The notes beneath the pieces are model-generated. The model was not told where the DNA came from and made no database searches. It saw only the letters and a list, made by a program, of their open reading frames with translations. A program made the position numbers and the translations under genes. Below, in pieces: positions 1 to 7,305 of a DNA stretch of 15,491 nucleotides. Every line of letters starts with the position of its first letter. The stretch's first letter is position 1. Source of the DNA: Desulfobacteraceae bacterium (lineage in GTDB: Bacteria; Desulfobacterota; Desulfobacteria; Desulfobacterales; Desulfobacteraceae); contig PIVQ01000097.1 in the NCBI GenBank assembly GCA_003354055.1, positions 1 to 15,491 of the forward strand, in the 5' to 3' direction.

Positions 1-184
1 TTGTTTCTTCGACAGTCAAAACTTTTGTCCCTCGCAGGTTCTTCAGATAGACCTGGGCGTCTTTAACATTTGAAGGCACATCAATAACTGTGATTTTATT
101 TGACTTCTTTGTCATACGAGCGATTGCCATGTTGAGAGCAGCCCAGTCTATTGCAATGTAATGATCATAAATGATATCTTTCAC
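1..184 (-). CDS. IS110-family transposase, N-terminal fragment cut by the window edge
   Basis: The minus strand reads from a GTG at 184 to the window edge, giving 61 codons with no stop. A ribosome site, AAAGGAGACC, lies just upstream. The peptide opens with a short lead-in and then YIAIDWA, which fits the first catalytic Asp of the RuvC-like DEDD domain of IS110 transposases. About 45 residues later comes LTVEET, which fits the conserved Glu of the second DEDD position. IS110 enzymes excise and insert their element as a circle, guided in several members by an RNA encoded in the element's non-coding end. The rest of the gene, including the C-terminal catalytic Ser domain, lies outside the window, so intactness cannot be judged. 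The family call rests on the motif pattern only. Confidence 0.72.
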   Translation of the reverse strand, partial: MKDIIYDHYIAIDWAALNMAIARMTKKSNKITVIDVPSNVKDAQVYLKNLRGTKVLTVEET

Positions 185-370
185 CTTGGTCTCCTTTTTT
201 GTGTTTTTGTTTTTTCTGTCCGTTAAAACAAGTTACACGATTTGAGGTTCTTCCTCAAAGGAGACCATCTTTCTCTTTTTATCGAGAGCAGTAGGTGGAG
301 AACCTTCGGTTGACAGATTATAAGCAGGTGTGGCCGGGTAAACATATTTGGTGCGTTTCGCTCAACCTTA
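185..370 (-). ncRNA. Candidate bridge RNA region of the IS110 element
   Basis: This non-coding stretch lies immediately upstream of the transposase, where IS110-group elements encode their bridge RNA. It holds several inverted repeats. GGTCTCCTTT (188-197) pairs with AAAGGAGACC (257-266). TTTGAGG (241-247) pairs with CCTCAAA (253-259) over a 5-nt loop. AACC (301-304) pairs with GGTT (308-311). GGTTGA (308-313) pairs with TCAACC (362-367), enclosing about 48 nt that could form an internal guide loop. Some of these pairings exclude each other. The RNA and its limits are inferred from position and pairing, and no guide match has been demonstrated. Confidence 0.3.
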
Positions 371-374
371 ACTG

Positions 375-419
375 TTCTCGCGGCTCTCGCTGTTCCAGTT
401 GTTCTCGCTATTCCACCTA
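375..419. repeat. Short imperfect repeat with 9-nt period
   Basis: Five consecutive 9-nt units can be laid out: TTCTCGCGG, CTCTCGCTG, TTCCAGTTG, TTCTCGCTA, TTCCACCTA. Two of these form a longer pair spaced by 18: CTCTCGCTGTTCCA (384-397) and TTCTCGCTATTCCA (402-415), with two mismatches. The block sits near the presumed outer end of the IS element. It may belong to the element or to the sequence it inserted into. Confidence 0.5.
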
Positions 420-454
420 TATATCCAAATTTATAATTGCTGACTTGCCAATAA

Positions 455-525
455 TTGACTTGACTATCGGGCCTGCTTGTGGAATCATGGTTGTTACTCC
501 TGTAACAAGAGTGTTAATACTTAAC
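455..525 (+). promoter_or_regulatory. Promoter and palindromic operators of the blaI-like operon
   Basis: A TTGACT at 460-465 and AATCAT at 483-488 are spaced by 17 nt, a plausible sigma-70 promoter; an overlapping TTGACT starts at 455. Just downstream are two perfect dyads: TTGTTAC / GTAACAA at 491-508 with a 4-nt spacer, and GTTAA / TTAAC at 513-525 with a 3-nt spacer. BlaI/MecI-type dimers bind short dyads overlapping their own promoter, so these are good autoregulation sites. The predicted transcription start falls in the first dyad. Confidence 0.45.
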
Positions 526-537
526 AAAGAGGTGCAA

Positions 538-939
538 ATGACCCAGAAATTTCCCCTTCCGGATCTGACTAAAACCGAATTTGATATCCTAAGAATTATC
601 TGGAAAAACGATAAACTGAGTGTTCGAGAAGTCCACGACCAGATAACCGCAACCTATAACTGGGCCTATTCCACTACCAAAACCATGATGGACCGGATGG
701 TACATAAGCAATTTCTAATACGAGAAAAATTTCACGGTGTTTTTCTATATCGCTCTCTCATATCCCGCCCAAAAGGGTTTGCCAGGTTCATTCAGTTCTT
801 TGCAGATCGGGTCCTGGAAATAGATCATGGAGAAGTAGTTGCACTTTTTTCCAGGAGCAACGCCTTAGACGCCAATGAGATAAAGGAACTGGAAAGCCTC
901 TTAGAGGATGCAAAGGAGAATCACAATGATACATCCTGA
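538..939 (+). CDS. BlaI/MecI-family transcriptional repressor
   Basis: The gene encodes a 133-residue protein of normal length for the BlaI/MecI/CopY family. Residues 11-70 form the winged helix: it starts with LTKTEFDILRIIW, continues through VREVHDQI and has the typical WAYSTTKTMMDRM recognition stretch. The C-terminal 50 residues are helical and fit the dimerisation domain that M56 proteases cleave to inactivate such repressors. The ATG at 538 is chosen because GAGG (529-532) precedes it and homology starts there; the open frame runs back to 295 but that part is non-coding in character. The stop overlaps the start of the M56 gene by 14 nt, so the two are translated as a repressor-protease pair. 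No beta-lactamase gene is present in the window, so the regulated target may be this operon itself. Confidence 0.88.
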   Translation: MTQKFPLPDLTKTEFDILRIIWKNDKLSVREVHDQITATYNWAYSTTKTMMDRMVHKQFLIREKFHGVFLYRSLISRPKGFARFIQFFADRVLEIDHGEVVALFSRSNALDANEIKELESLLEDAKENHNDTS

Positions 940-2635
940 AGATGTCGCACTCATAGTGATACGATCTTTATCACTGCAATCGCTTTACGCTTTAATCTTG
1001 TTTCCAGTAATCTTGGGCCTGGTGAGGTGCACTCGAGGAAGATATCCCCAGTGGCAGCACGGACTATGGGTGTTGATCCTTTTTCGGCTTGTAATACCAA
1101 CGGATACGGCGTTTATCTGGAGTGCAGGCAATCTCATCCAGTCGCATATTCCGCAAATTGTTTCCAGACCATTTTCAGAGTTTTCGAAAGCGCCATTCAA
1201 TTTTAATGACAATCAAGATGTCTCTGCCGCGTTTTTTCCCAATGGGTTGGGGTACAATAAAAAGACATCGGAAAAGATACGGACACCGGGCAGGCACAAT
1301 ACAAACGTTTTTTCTTCACCCACATTTAAATCCTTTAGTCTTTCTATCTGCTGCATCTGGTTGACTATAATCGTATTCCTAATTATGCGGTTCCTTCAAA
1401 AACGGCATCTTTTTTGGAAAACAGCACGTAATGGAGAAAAACTTCTTAATCCTGATGTGCTTGATCTTGCTGAAGACTGGCGAAAACGGCTTTCTATCAG
1501 CAGAAAAATCACATTGAAGTCAGACGCCTCCAATGGCCCGCCTTTTACCATTGGATTATTACGGCCTGTTGTTGTCTTGCCTGAATATTTACTTTCCAAA
1601 CCGGGGAATAGGGTCCTCGAGACTGTCCTGGCACATGAACTTGTGCATGTAAAACGCTGGGATGACCTCTCTATCTGTCTTCAGGAAATATTGAGAATCG
1701 TGTATTTTTTCAACCCCGTTGTCTGGTATATCATGCCCCGTCTCTCCTGGACCCGGGAGGCAGCCTGTGATACAGCGGTTCTCTTCCATGGTACCATTTC
1801 CCCAAAGAGCTATAGCAGGCATATACTCGCATTTCTAAAAACTCAGTCTGTCACAGGACGACCGCCCCGAAACTTTGCCGGGTTTACCTCAGCCGCCAGA
1901 GGTATGGCCTTTCGTTTAATTTCTATTCAAAAGGAGGAAAATATGAAATCTCATCCCATTAAAATGTATCTGGCTATAATTTTTATAGGGTTCTTTCTTC
2001 TTCCCATGTCACCGGTTATATCATCCGATCAGAGTGCTGCTAAGAGAGTTAAGCCGGAGGCAGTACAGGCCCTCCGACAAACCGGAGAGAACCCGTTGAA
2101 TCAATACATATTAAACAGTATCCAATGCCAAAACCCTGATGATGTTTCATTCATTCTTTGGGGAGACCAAATTACTAAAAATTTTCAAAAAGAAGATTTT
2201 TCCAGACTCGCAGCCGCAACTGACTTTGACATGGTGGATAATATCGGGAATGGCCAGAAAGCCTATGTCTTTTACTTGCTTGGCAGCTCGAGGCGAGGAC
2301 TATATCGTCCGAGTTTCCATTTTATAAAAAAGCAGGGCAAATTAGTACTTATTTATAAAAGCCACAATGTTTCGGCCTACCTTACTGATAAGCCAAAAAT
2401 AAATGGGCACTACCAAATTGCAGAAGGATGGCGAGCCGACCTTTTTAACGGTGCTTATGATGATCGTGTCAAATTGGCATGGGGGTCCAGGCGCTGGTTT
2501 TGGACAGGAAATAAATATCTTCCTGCTTATACAGACTATACGGTTAAAGATGCTATGGAGCCGTCATTGCTGGGTAAGCAAAGAGAGTGGAACAGTGAGA
2601 CTAAATCTTTGTACGAAGCTGCTTCCAGAGAATGA
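926..2635 (+). CDS. M56 (BlaR1-type) membrane metalloprotease with an atypical C-terminal sensor domain
   Basis: The gene encodes a 569-residue protein. The start at 926 is preferred over 908 because AAAGGAGA lies 6 nt upstream. Hydrophobic segments are at about 8-33, 46-58, 137-157, around 255-270, and 347-367. The protease core has HELVH at 237-241 (zinc ligands and catalytic Glu), then NPVVW at 263-267 and REAACD at 277-282, whose Glu is the third zinc ligand in M56 enzymes. This family cleaves the partner BlaI-type repressor in the cytoplasm after an extracellular signal. The C-terminal 200 residues after the last membrane segment should face the periplasm. They lack the SxxK, SxN and KTG motifs of penicillin-binding domains and contain repeated aromatic and Gly-rich segments. 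The stimulus is therefore unlikely to be a beta-lactam and is unknown. Protease assignment is firm, signal is not. Confidence 0.85.
   Translation: MIHPEDVALIVIRSLSLQSLYALILFPVILGLVRCTRGRYPQWQHGLWVLILFRLVIPTDTAFIWSAGNLIQSHIPQIVSRPFSEFSKAPFNFNDNQDVSAAFFPNGLGYNKKTSEKIRTPGRHNTNVFSSPTFKSFSLSICCIWLTIIVFLIMRFLQKRHLFWKTARNGEKLLNPDVLDLAEDWRKRLSISRKITLKSDASNGPPFTIGLLRPVVVLPEYLLSKPGNRVLETVLAHELVHVKRWDDLSICLQEILRIVYFFNPVVWYIMPRLSWTREAACDTAVLFHGTISPKSYSRHILAFLKTQSVTGRPPRNFAGFTSAARGMAFRLISIQKEENMKSHPIKMYLAIIFIGFFLLPMSPVISSDQSAAKRVKPEAVQALRQTGENPLNQYILNSIQCQNPDDVSFILWGDQITKNFQKEDFSRLAAATDFDMVDNIGNGQKAYVFYLLGSSRRGLYRPSFHFIKKQGKLVLIYKSHNVSAYLTDKPKINGHYQIAEGWRADLFNGAYDDRVKLAWGSRRWFWTGNKYLPAYTDYTVKDAMEPSLLGKQREWNSETKSLYEAASRE
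1931..1945 (+). promoter_or_regulatory. Strong internal ribosome site and in-frame ATG inside the M56 gene
   Basis: AAGGAGG at 1931-1937 is followed after 5 nt by an ATG at 1943-1945 that is in frame with the M56 protein. A product from here would be 230 residues and start MKSHPIKMYLAIIF, a good signal-peptide-like N-terminus followed by the whole C-terminal domain. The same bases also encode the ordinary QKEENM linker before the last membrane segment, so use as a start is only a possibility. Confidence 0.3.
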
Positions 2636-2721
2636 ATCCACACCCTTTGCAAACAGGACATTCTATCTTTTTTTTCAAAAAAAACGAAACTACGAATCTG
2701 GACAGTATCCTTACAAGTAGA

Positions 2722-2756
2722 GGGCGGCAGAGATAAACTGCCGCCCTTTGGGTTTT
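2722..2756 (+). terminator. Rho-independent terminator of the blaI-M56 operon
   Basis: A perfect 9-bp GC-rich stem, GGGCGGCAG (2722-2730) and CTGCCGCCC (2738-2746), has a 7-nt loop and is followed by TTTGGGTTTTTT. It lies 86 nt past the M56 stop and directly abuts the convergent ligase gene, whose stop is at 2757-2759. In the minus direction the hairpin lacks a good T-run but may still help stop that transcript. Confidence 0.9.
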
Positions 2757-4544
2757 TTAGCCGTAAAGGGTGTCTATCTCTTCTTCATAATTATCGATAA
2801 TGATATTCTTCTTGAGTTTAAAGGTCGGGGTCATCATATTGTTTTCAATGGTGAATTCCGGGACCAGGGCTACTTTTTTAATGGTCTCAAAGGAGGCCAG
2901 GTCCTTATTCCGGGCAGCCACTTCACTTTCTGCAAGCGTCTGGATATCCTTATGGGTCAGCAGTTCCGCATAGTCACTGTAAGGGATATTTTTTTCTTTT
3001 GCATAAGCCAGGACGTTTTCCTCATCCAGAGTTGCCACGGCTGACAGGTATTTGCGCCTGTCTCCCACCACGCAGAACTGGTTGATATATTTTGAGGTCA
3101 CCATGATGCCTTCGATACGGGAAGGGGCAATGTTCTTTCCGCCAGCCGTAATAATAAGGTCTTTTTTACGGCCTGTGATTTTTAACACGTTGTTCTCATC
3201 AATGGACCCGAGATCTCCGGTCCTGAGCCAGCCGTCTTCGGTAAAGGTGCCGATGGTCTCTTCAGGCATTTTATAATACTCTTTCATTACATTTCTGCCA
3301 TAGTACAGAACCTCACCGTCGTCGGCAATTTTATGTTCAATGCCCACACCCGGAGGGCCGACCACGCCGAAATCATAGGAATCCGGGCGGTTGACGTTGG
3401 AAAAGGATGTGTTTTCCGTCATACCGATTCCCTCCAGGATCAGAAGACCTGCGGCATGGAAAAATTGTGCGATTTCAGGGTTGAGGGGAGCCGCACCTGA
3501 GATGCACCATTTGACATTGCCGCCCAAGGCTTTGTGGATTTTGGAGAAAATAAGCTTGGTGGCCACCTTGTATTTGAGGCCCAATCCCAATGGGATTGGT
3601 TTCCGGGCTACTTTGAGTTCGCTGACCTGGCCGCCAACCCCGCAGGCCCAGTTGAAGAGCTTCAGCGCCACGCCGCCCTTGGCCTCAACACCGGAGATAA
3701 TTTTGGTATGGATCTTTTCAAAAACCCGGGGAACCGAGACAAACCAATGGGGACCGGCCAGCCCGAAATCCTCAAGCAGTGAATCAATGCTCCTGGCAAA
3801 GGTAGTTCTGTTCCCTGTTTTAATCCCAGTGTAGCAGCAGGTTCTGGCAAATACATGGGCCAGCGGCAGAAAGAGAAACATATCTTCTCCGTCGTTGAAT
3901 TCCGCACATTGATAGACCGACTGGCAGGTATAGGTCAAATTATCGTGGGTCAGAACCACACCTTTGGGCACACCGGTGGTGCCTGAGGTATAAACCAGCC
4001 CGGCAGTATCGGAGGATGTGACTTGTTTTGTCCGCTCTTCAAATGCTGCATCCTCAATATCCCGGCCAAGGGCGAGAAATTCGTCATAGGTAATGATCCA
4101 GTCATCATCCTTGCAGTCTCCGTTAAAGAGAATAACCTTTCTGACGTTGGGGATTTCATCCCTGATTTCAAAAAGTTTATCCAGTTGGGTCTGATCCTCG
4201 GCAAAGACAAGCACCGCATCCGAATGATTGATGATATAGTTGCAGTCCTGGGGAAGATTGGACTGGTAAATGCCCACGGTGCCCCCGCCTATGCTCATAT
4301 TCGCAAGATCGGTAAGGACCCACTTATAGCAGGTATAACTGAGGATGTTGACCTTGTCGTCGGGCTCAACCCCAAGCGCCATCAGACTTTTGGAAACAGA
4401 TTTGACCTGGTCGTAGAATTCTTGCCAGGTAACTGATGTGGCGTCCCCATTGTCATCAAACCACCGGTATGCGGGTGACGAAGCATATTGGTCAACGGTT
4501 TCGCAGAGCATTTGATGAAAATTGGTATAATCCTTAAACTGCAT
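2757..4544 (-). CDS. Long-chain fatty acid-CoA ligase (AMP-forming)
   Basis: The 595-residue protein adenylates a fatty acid and transfers it to CoA, feeding beta-oxidation or lipid synthesis. The order of ANL-superfamily motifs is complete. YTSGTTGVPKG at 185-195 is the phosphate-binding loop. GMTE at 374-377 is the A5 motif. TGD at 442-444 binds the ribose. GRKKD at 458-462 begins the hinge. PTFKLKK near 573-579 carries the C-terminal catalytic Lys. Length and motifs fit the FAA1/FadD15-type long-chain group rather than acetyl-CoA synthetases. The ATG at 4544 follows GGAGGAG by 2-3 nt; the frame stays open upstream to an amber codon at 4617-4619. No membrane segment is evident. The gene appears monocistronic, with no beta-oxidation neighbours. 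Chain-length preference cannot be read from the sequence. Confidence 0.92.
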   Translation of the reverse strand: MQFKDYTNFHQMLCETVDQYASSPAYRWFDDNGDATSVTWQEFYDQVKSVSKSLMALGVEPDDKVNILSYTCYKWVLTDLANMSIGGGTVGIYQSNLPQDCNYIINHSDAVLVFAEDQTQLDKLFEIRDEIPNVRKVILFNGDCKDDDWIITYDEFLALGRDIEDAAFEERTKQVTSSDTAGLVYTSGTTGVPKGVVLTHDNLTYTCQSVYQCAEFNDGEDMFLFLPLAHVFARTCCYTGIKTGNRTTFARSIDSLLEDFGLAGPHWFVSVPRVFEKIHTKIISGVEAKGGVALKLFNWACGVGGQVSELKVARKPIPLGLGLKYKVATKLIFSKIHKALGGNVKWCISGAAPLNPEIAQFFHAAGLLILEGIGMTENTSFSNVNRPDSYDFGVVGPPGVGIEHKIADDGEVLYYGRNVMKEYYKMPEETIGTFTEDGWLRTGDLGSIDENNVLKITGRKKDLIITAGGKNIAPSRIEGIMVTSKYINQFCVVGDRRKYLSAVATLDEENVLAYAKEKNIPYSDYAELLTHKDIQTLAESEVAARNKDLASFETIKKVALVPEFTIENNMMTPTFKLKKNIIIDNYEEEIDTLYG

Positions 4545-4616
4545 AACTCCTCCTGTTGTTAAATTCCTGGCTTTATTAGTGATAAGACGCAACCTTCCTG
4601 TTTGGGACGATTCTGT

Positions 4617-4640
4617 CTATTTGGACATGTGTTTCTCCTT
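4617..4640 (-). promoter_or_regulatory. Upstream ribosome site with a three-codon reading frame ending in amber
   Basis: On the minus strand AAGGAG (4640-4635) is followed after 6 nt by ATG TCC AAA TAG (4628-4617). This is in the same frame as the ligase, and no other stop lies between the TAG and the ligase ATG at 4544. It may be a minimal leader frame, or an older start inactivated by a nonsense change. No promoter is certain, although a perfect TTGACA occurs on the minus strand at 4711-4706. Confidence 0.4.
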
Positions 4641-4896
4641 TTTGGTAGGTTTTTTTTAGTAAACATCATTATCGCAAAAAAAACAAGTTTGAGATCACGA
4701 TATTTGTCAAAAGAAGCAAGAAAAGCTTGAACTATAAGAACCGCTTCCCCTTTTTTCGTCGTTTTCGCTTCTCTATCAGCTGGAATTGCTTAGGAATCGT
4801 TACAAAATAACTTGATCTAAATTATTTCCAAAACCCCTTAAAAGACTGGGTATTCTGAAAACAAAAGATCAAGTAATTTTGGAGCCGATCCTTATG
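4641..4896. other. Intergenic region between ligase and response regulator genes
   Basis: No gene is seen. It should hold the ligase promoter (minus strand) and the end of the VWA-kinase-regulator transcript. TTGACA occurs at 4711-4706 on the minus strand but without a convincing -10 at 17 nt; GATAAT occurs further on. A 9-bp inverted repeat, ACTTGATCT (4810-4818) and AGATCAAGT (4866-4874), flanks 47 nt. A weak CCC/GGG hairpin lies within it, followed by TTTT on the minus strand. None is a clear terminator. Confidence 0.5.
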
Positions 4897-5613
4897 CTAT
4901 TTGTCTTCAAAACGATACCCGATCCCGTGAACCGTGGTGATCAGGGCAGGTGTACCCGGATTTTCCTCTACTTTCTTCCGCAAGACGGCAATATGCTGGT
5001 CCAGGGTCCGGGTTGTGCCGGGGTAGTTACGTCCCCAGACCCGGTTCAGGATGAAATCCCGTTCCAATACTTCACCCGAATGTTCGGAAAAAAGCCGGAT
5101 TAAGTCTAATTCACGTTTTGACAGGTCATGATGCAGGTTAAGGCCGGAAAGCGTATAGGTTTTCGGATTCACCGTGAATTGAGCAAACCTGAAGGTTTTT
5201 TTGTTCGGTTCCCCGTTTTTTTCCGGCCTTATGCCCGATTGGATTCCAGATCTTCGGAGAACGGCTCCGATTCTGGCCAAAAGCTCATGGATGCCGAAGG
5301 GCTTGGTTATATAGTCGTCCGCCCCGAGCTTCAGCCCCACAACCTTGTCTATTTCCTCGCCCTTGGCCGTGAGCATGATAATGGGGATGGCTTCATTTTT
5401 TGATCGGATTGCTTTACAGACATCAAAACCGCTTTTCCCGGGCATCATTACATCCAGCAGAACCAGATCAAAGGTTTCCCGCTCAAACAGGTCAAGGGCC
5501 ACCTGACCGTCACAGGCCTCAACCACTGCATAATCTTCGCTTTCAAGGGTGTCAGTAAGGCCGGTTCTGATATTTACATCATCCTCTGCCACCAGAATTC
5601 TAATTTGTTTCAT
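4897..5613 (-). CDS. OmpR/PhoB-family response regulator
   Basis: The 238-residue protein has a receiver domain at 1-120 and a winged-helix DNA-binding domain at about 140-237. Acidic residues E10-D12 and phosphoacceptor D54 (in LLDVMMPG) are present. So are switch residue T82 and K104 in YITKPF. The effector domain has the typical TRTLDQHIAVLRKKV recognition helix and ends in HGIGYRF. It is a phosphorylation-controlled transcription factor of the kinase encoded just upstream. The kinase gene and this gene overlap by 14 nt, so they are translationally coupled. A direct repeat with OmpR-type spacing upstream of the operon is a candidate self-binding site. The regulon is unknown. Confidence 0.93.
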   Translation of the reverse strand: MKQIRILVAEDDVNIRTGLTDTLESEDYAVVEACDGQVALDLFERETFDLVLLDVMMPGKSGFDVCKAIRSKNEAIPIIMLTAKGEEIDKVVGLKLGADDYITKPFGIHELLARIGAVLRRSGIQSGIRPEKNGEPNKKTFRFAQFTVNPKTYTLSGLNLHHDLSKRELDLIRLFSEHSGEVLERDFILNRVWGRNYPGTTRTLDQHIAVLRKKVEENPGTPALITTVHGIGYRFEDK

Positions 5614-7291
5614 GACAAGTTATCCTTATTGTAAAACAGCAGCCGGAACGGGTGTTGGGATCAAGAGAAAGATCTCCCCCAAGATCCCGGAGCATTTGCC
5701 TTGCAATACTCAGTCCCAGTCCTGAACCGGGCTGGGTCGATGTCAGGGAATCATCCGCCCGGAAAAATTTTTCAAAGATCCGTTCTCTTGCGACCGGATT
5801 AATCCCCGGGCCGTCATCACAGAGTTTAACCAGGATATCCCCGCTGTCCCGGGTCAGGATAAACTTTACAAATTGTCCCTCACCTGCATATTTCAGGGCA
5901 TTGTCCAAAAGATTCAGCACCGCCTGCTCCAGAGCGTCGCGGTCCGTGTTTACAGGGTAACTGCCCGGATGAAAATCAGTTACAATTTCAAGACCTGCCT
6001 TTTTAATCCTGATACTTTGGGCCGAAATGAGCGTTTCCAAGAAAATATCCATATCAAACGGAACGGCATGATACCTCTTTTTCCCCTGCTCAAGCTTCCC
6101 AAAATCCAGAACATTGTTGATCAGACGGGTCAGGCGCTGGCTTTCCCCCACAATGACACCAAGATACCGGGACTGCTTGGCAGGATCTTGAATCCGTTTG
6201 GACTGGAGCAGCTCTGCATACATGCGGATACTGGTCAGCGGGGTTTTCAACTCATGGGAGACCGATGCAACAAAAGAGGTCTTCTGACGGGCATCTCGTA
6301 TCTTTGTGAGGGTGAGGCGGGTGATCAGGAGGCCGCCGGATACAATGGCAGTGATTAATATGCCCACCAGGGTCAGGGCGGTAATCAGAAACGCCCGTCC
6401 CGTGTTAAAGGCCTTGTCATGGGTAAAGACGGAAATCTGCCAGTGGGGCAGCCCGCGGGACACGGCAATTCGGGCTGCAGGCGTCTGATTCTGTTCAACC
6501 TGCCAGGGGCCGGACTGGTGAAGGGCATTACTGCTGCCGTCCATTAAAACCAGGGCGGTTCCGGGTTGGCGGTTTTCAGGGAAATCTACAATCAGCCTGG
6601 ACAGGAGGGTCATCAGCTCCAACTCTACCCCGTATACAGGACCGGTCTCTTTTTGTACCCAGCCCAGGATATGGAGCCGGTTTTCGCTGAACCATGGGAT
6701 CCATCCTGATTTTTGAAAGCCGGGCTTAGGTTGTGCGGCCAATTCCATACTTTCAGTGGTTTGTTCCGGGACTTTCGCCCGAGACAGATCGTATAATGCC
6801 CTTCGGGAGGTGACCCTGGCAGACAAACTGCTGTCTGCCGGTGTTTCAGCCCGTCTTGTTTCACCGTCTTGGGGCCGGTGGTTGAAATCAAATGAAATAC
6901 GACCCGAGAAAAGCGGATCAAACCGGTTGATAAAGCTGCGTTCTTCCTGGGTGGCAGCCATGGACCTGCGCGGATATTCAAGATCTCCCACAGGATCGAA
7001 TATAAAAACGTTCCTTACCAGAGGGTTTTTCTTTTCCCAGGTTACCAGCTGCATTTCAAGCCGGTCCGTATTCAGATTAAAAAGCGTTTGCGTCATATTG
7101 TCCTGAACGGTGACAAGGGTCAGGTCAATGGAGTCTGCAATGGAACGCGCCCTGTCGGTCAGGGCTGTGACAGACGCCTTCCGGATCCTTTCCTGCTCCA
7201 GAGACAGCAGCCTTCCTGCAACCCCTGCCAGTACAAGGGCAGGTACAAGGAGGAGGATCCAGAATAAGAGTATTGAACGTCTGTTGGTCAA
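5600..7291 (-). CDS. Membrane sensor histidine kinase
   Basis: The 563-residue kinase has membrane segments at about 7-27 and 300-324, enclosing a large periplasmic sensor region of about 270 residues that I do not recognise. I see no clear HAMP or PAS domain between the second segment and the kinase core. The dimerisation helix carries SHELKTP with phospho-His H346. The ATPase domain has the N box NLLDNALKY (460-468), G1 box DDGPGI (492-497), an F box ERIFEKFF (503-510) and G2 box GSGLGLSIA (522-530). It phosphorylates the response regulator encoded next. The start lies 14 nt after the stop of the VWA gene, and the end overlaps the regulator gene. The exported VWA protein is thus a plausible periplasmic partner or input for this sensor, by context only. 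Confidence 0.92.
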   Translation of the reverse strand: MTNRRSILLFWILLLVPALVLAGVAGRLLSLEQERIRKASVTALTDRARSIADSIDLTLVTVQDNMTQTLFNLNTDRLEMQLVTWEKKNPLVRNVFIFDPVGDLEYPRRSMAATQEERSFINRFDPLFSGRISFDFNHRPQDGETRRAETPADSSLSARVTSRRALYDLSRAKVPEQTTESMELAAQPKPGFQKSGWIPWFSENRLHILGWVQKETGPVYGVELELMTLLSRLIVDFPENRQPGTALVLMDGSSNALHQSGPWQVEQNQTPAARIAVSRGLPHWQISVFTHDKAFNTGRAFLITALTLVGILITAIVSGGLLITRLTLTKIRDARQKTSFVASVSHELKTPLTSIRMYAELLQSKRIQDPAKQSRYLGVIVGESQRLTRLINNVLDFGKLEQGKKRYHAVPFDMDIFLETLISAQSIRIKKAGLEIVTDFHPGSYPVNTDRDALEQAVLNLLDNALKYAGEGQFVKFILTRDSGDILVKLCDDGPGINPVARERIFEKFFRADDSLTSTQPGSGLGLSIARQMLRDLGGDLSLDPNTRSGCCFTIRITCHETN

Positions 7292-7305
7292 AATTTCCCC
7301 TTTGT

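Larger units (their letters stand above)
1..430 (-). mobile_element. End of an IS110-family insertion sequence (outer boundary not fixed)
   Basis: This is the transposase fragment plus its upstream non-coding flank. IS110 elements usually lack clear terminal inverted repeats, so the exact end cannot be read from sequence alone. The boundary must lie between the transposase start at 184 and the blaI-like promoter near 455. I place it loosely at about 430, after a block of short repeats. The element therefore sits directly upstream of the blaI-like promoter. Confidence 0.45.

Noticed and set aside
375..419. CRISPR-like array
   Set aside because: Units are 9 nt with no unique spacers; it is a tiny periodic repeat.
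295..537. Upstream in-frame extension of the BlaI-type protein by 81 residues
   Set aside because: The family begins at the ATG at 538, which has a ribosome site; the extension is Ser/Cys/Arg-rich, covers the 9-nt repeat, promoter and dyads, and no relative has such a domain.
538..2635. Beta-lactam resistance operon
   Set aside because: The repressor and protease resemble BlaI and BlaR1, but there is no beta-lactamase and the sensor lacks penicillin-binding motifs.
3391..3834. Long plus-strand frames inside the ligase, and similar antisense frames inside the VWA, kinase and ABC1 genes
   Set aside because: They lie wholly within well-supported genes on the other strand, show no domain pattern and lack ribosome sites.
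2757..4544. Nonribosomal peptide adenylation domain
   Set aside because: Core motifs are shared, but there is no carrier or condensation domain and length and C-terminus fit a stand-alone long-chain acyl-CoA ligase.
4617..4619. Amber codon read as pyrrolysine
   Set aside because: The ligase has its own strong ribosome site and complete family N-terminus downstream, and nothing in the window supports amber decoding.
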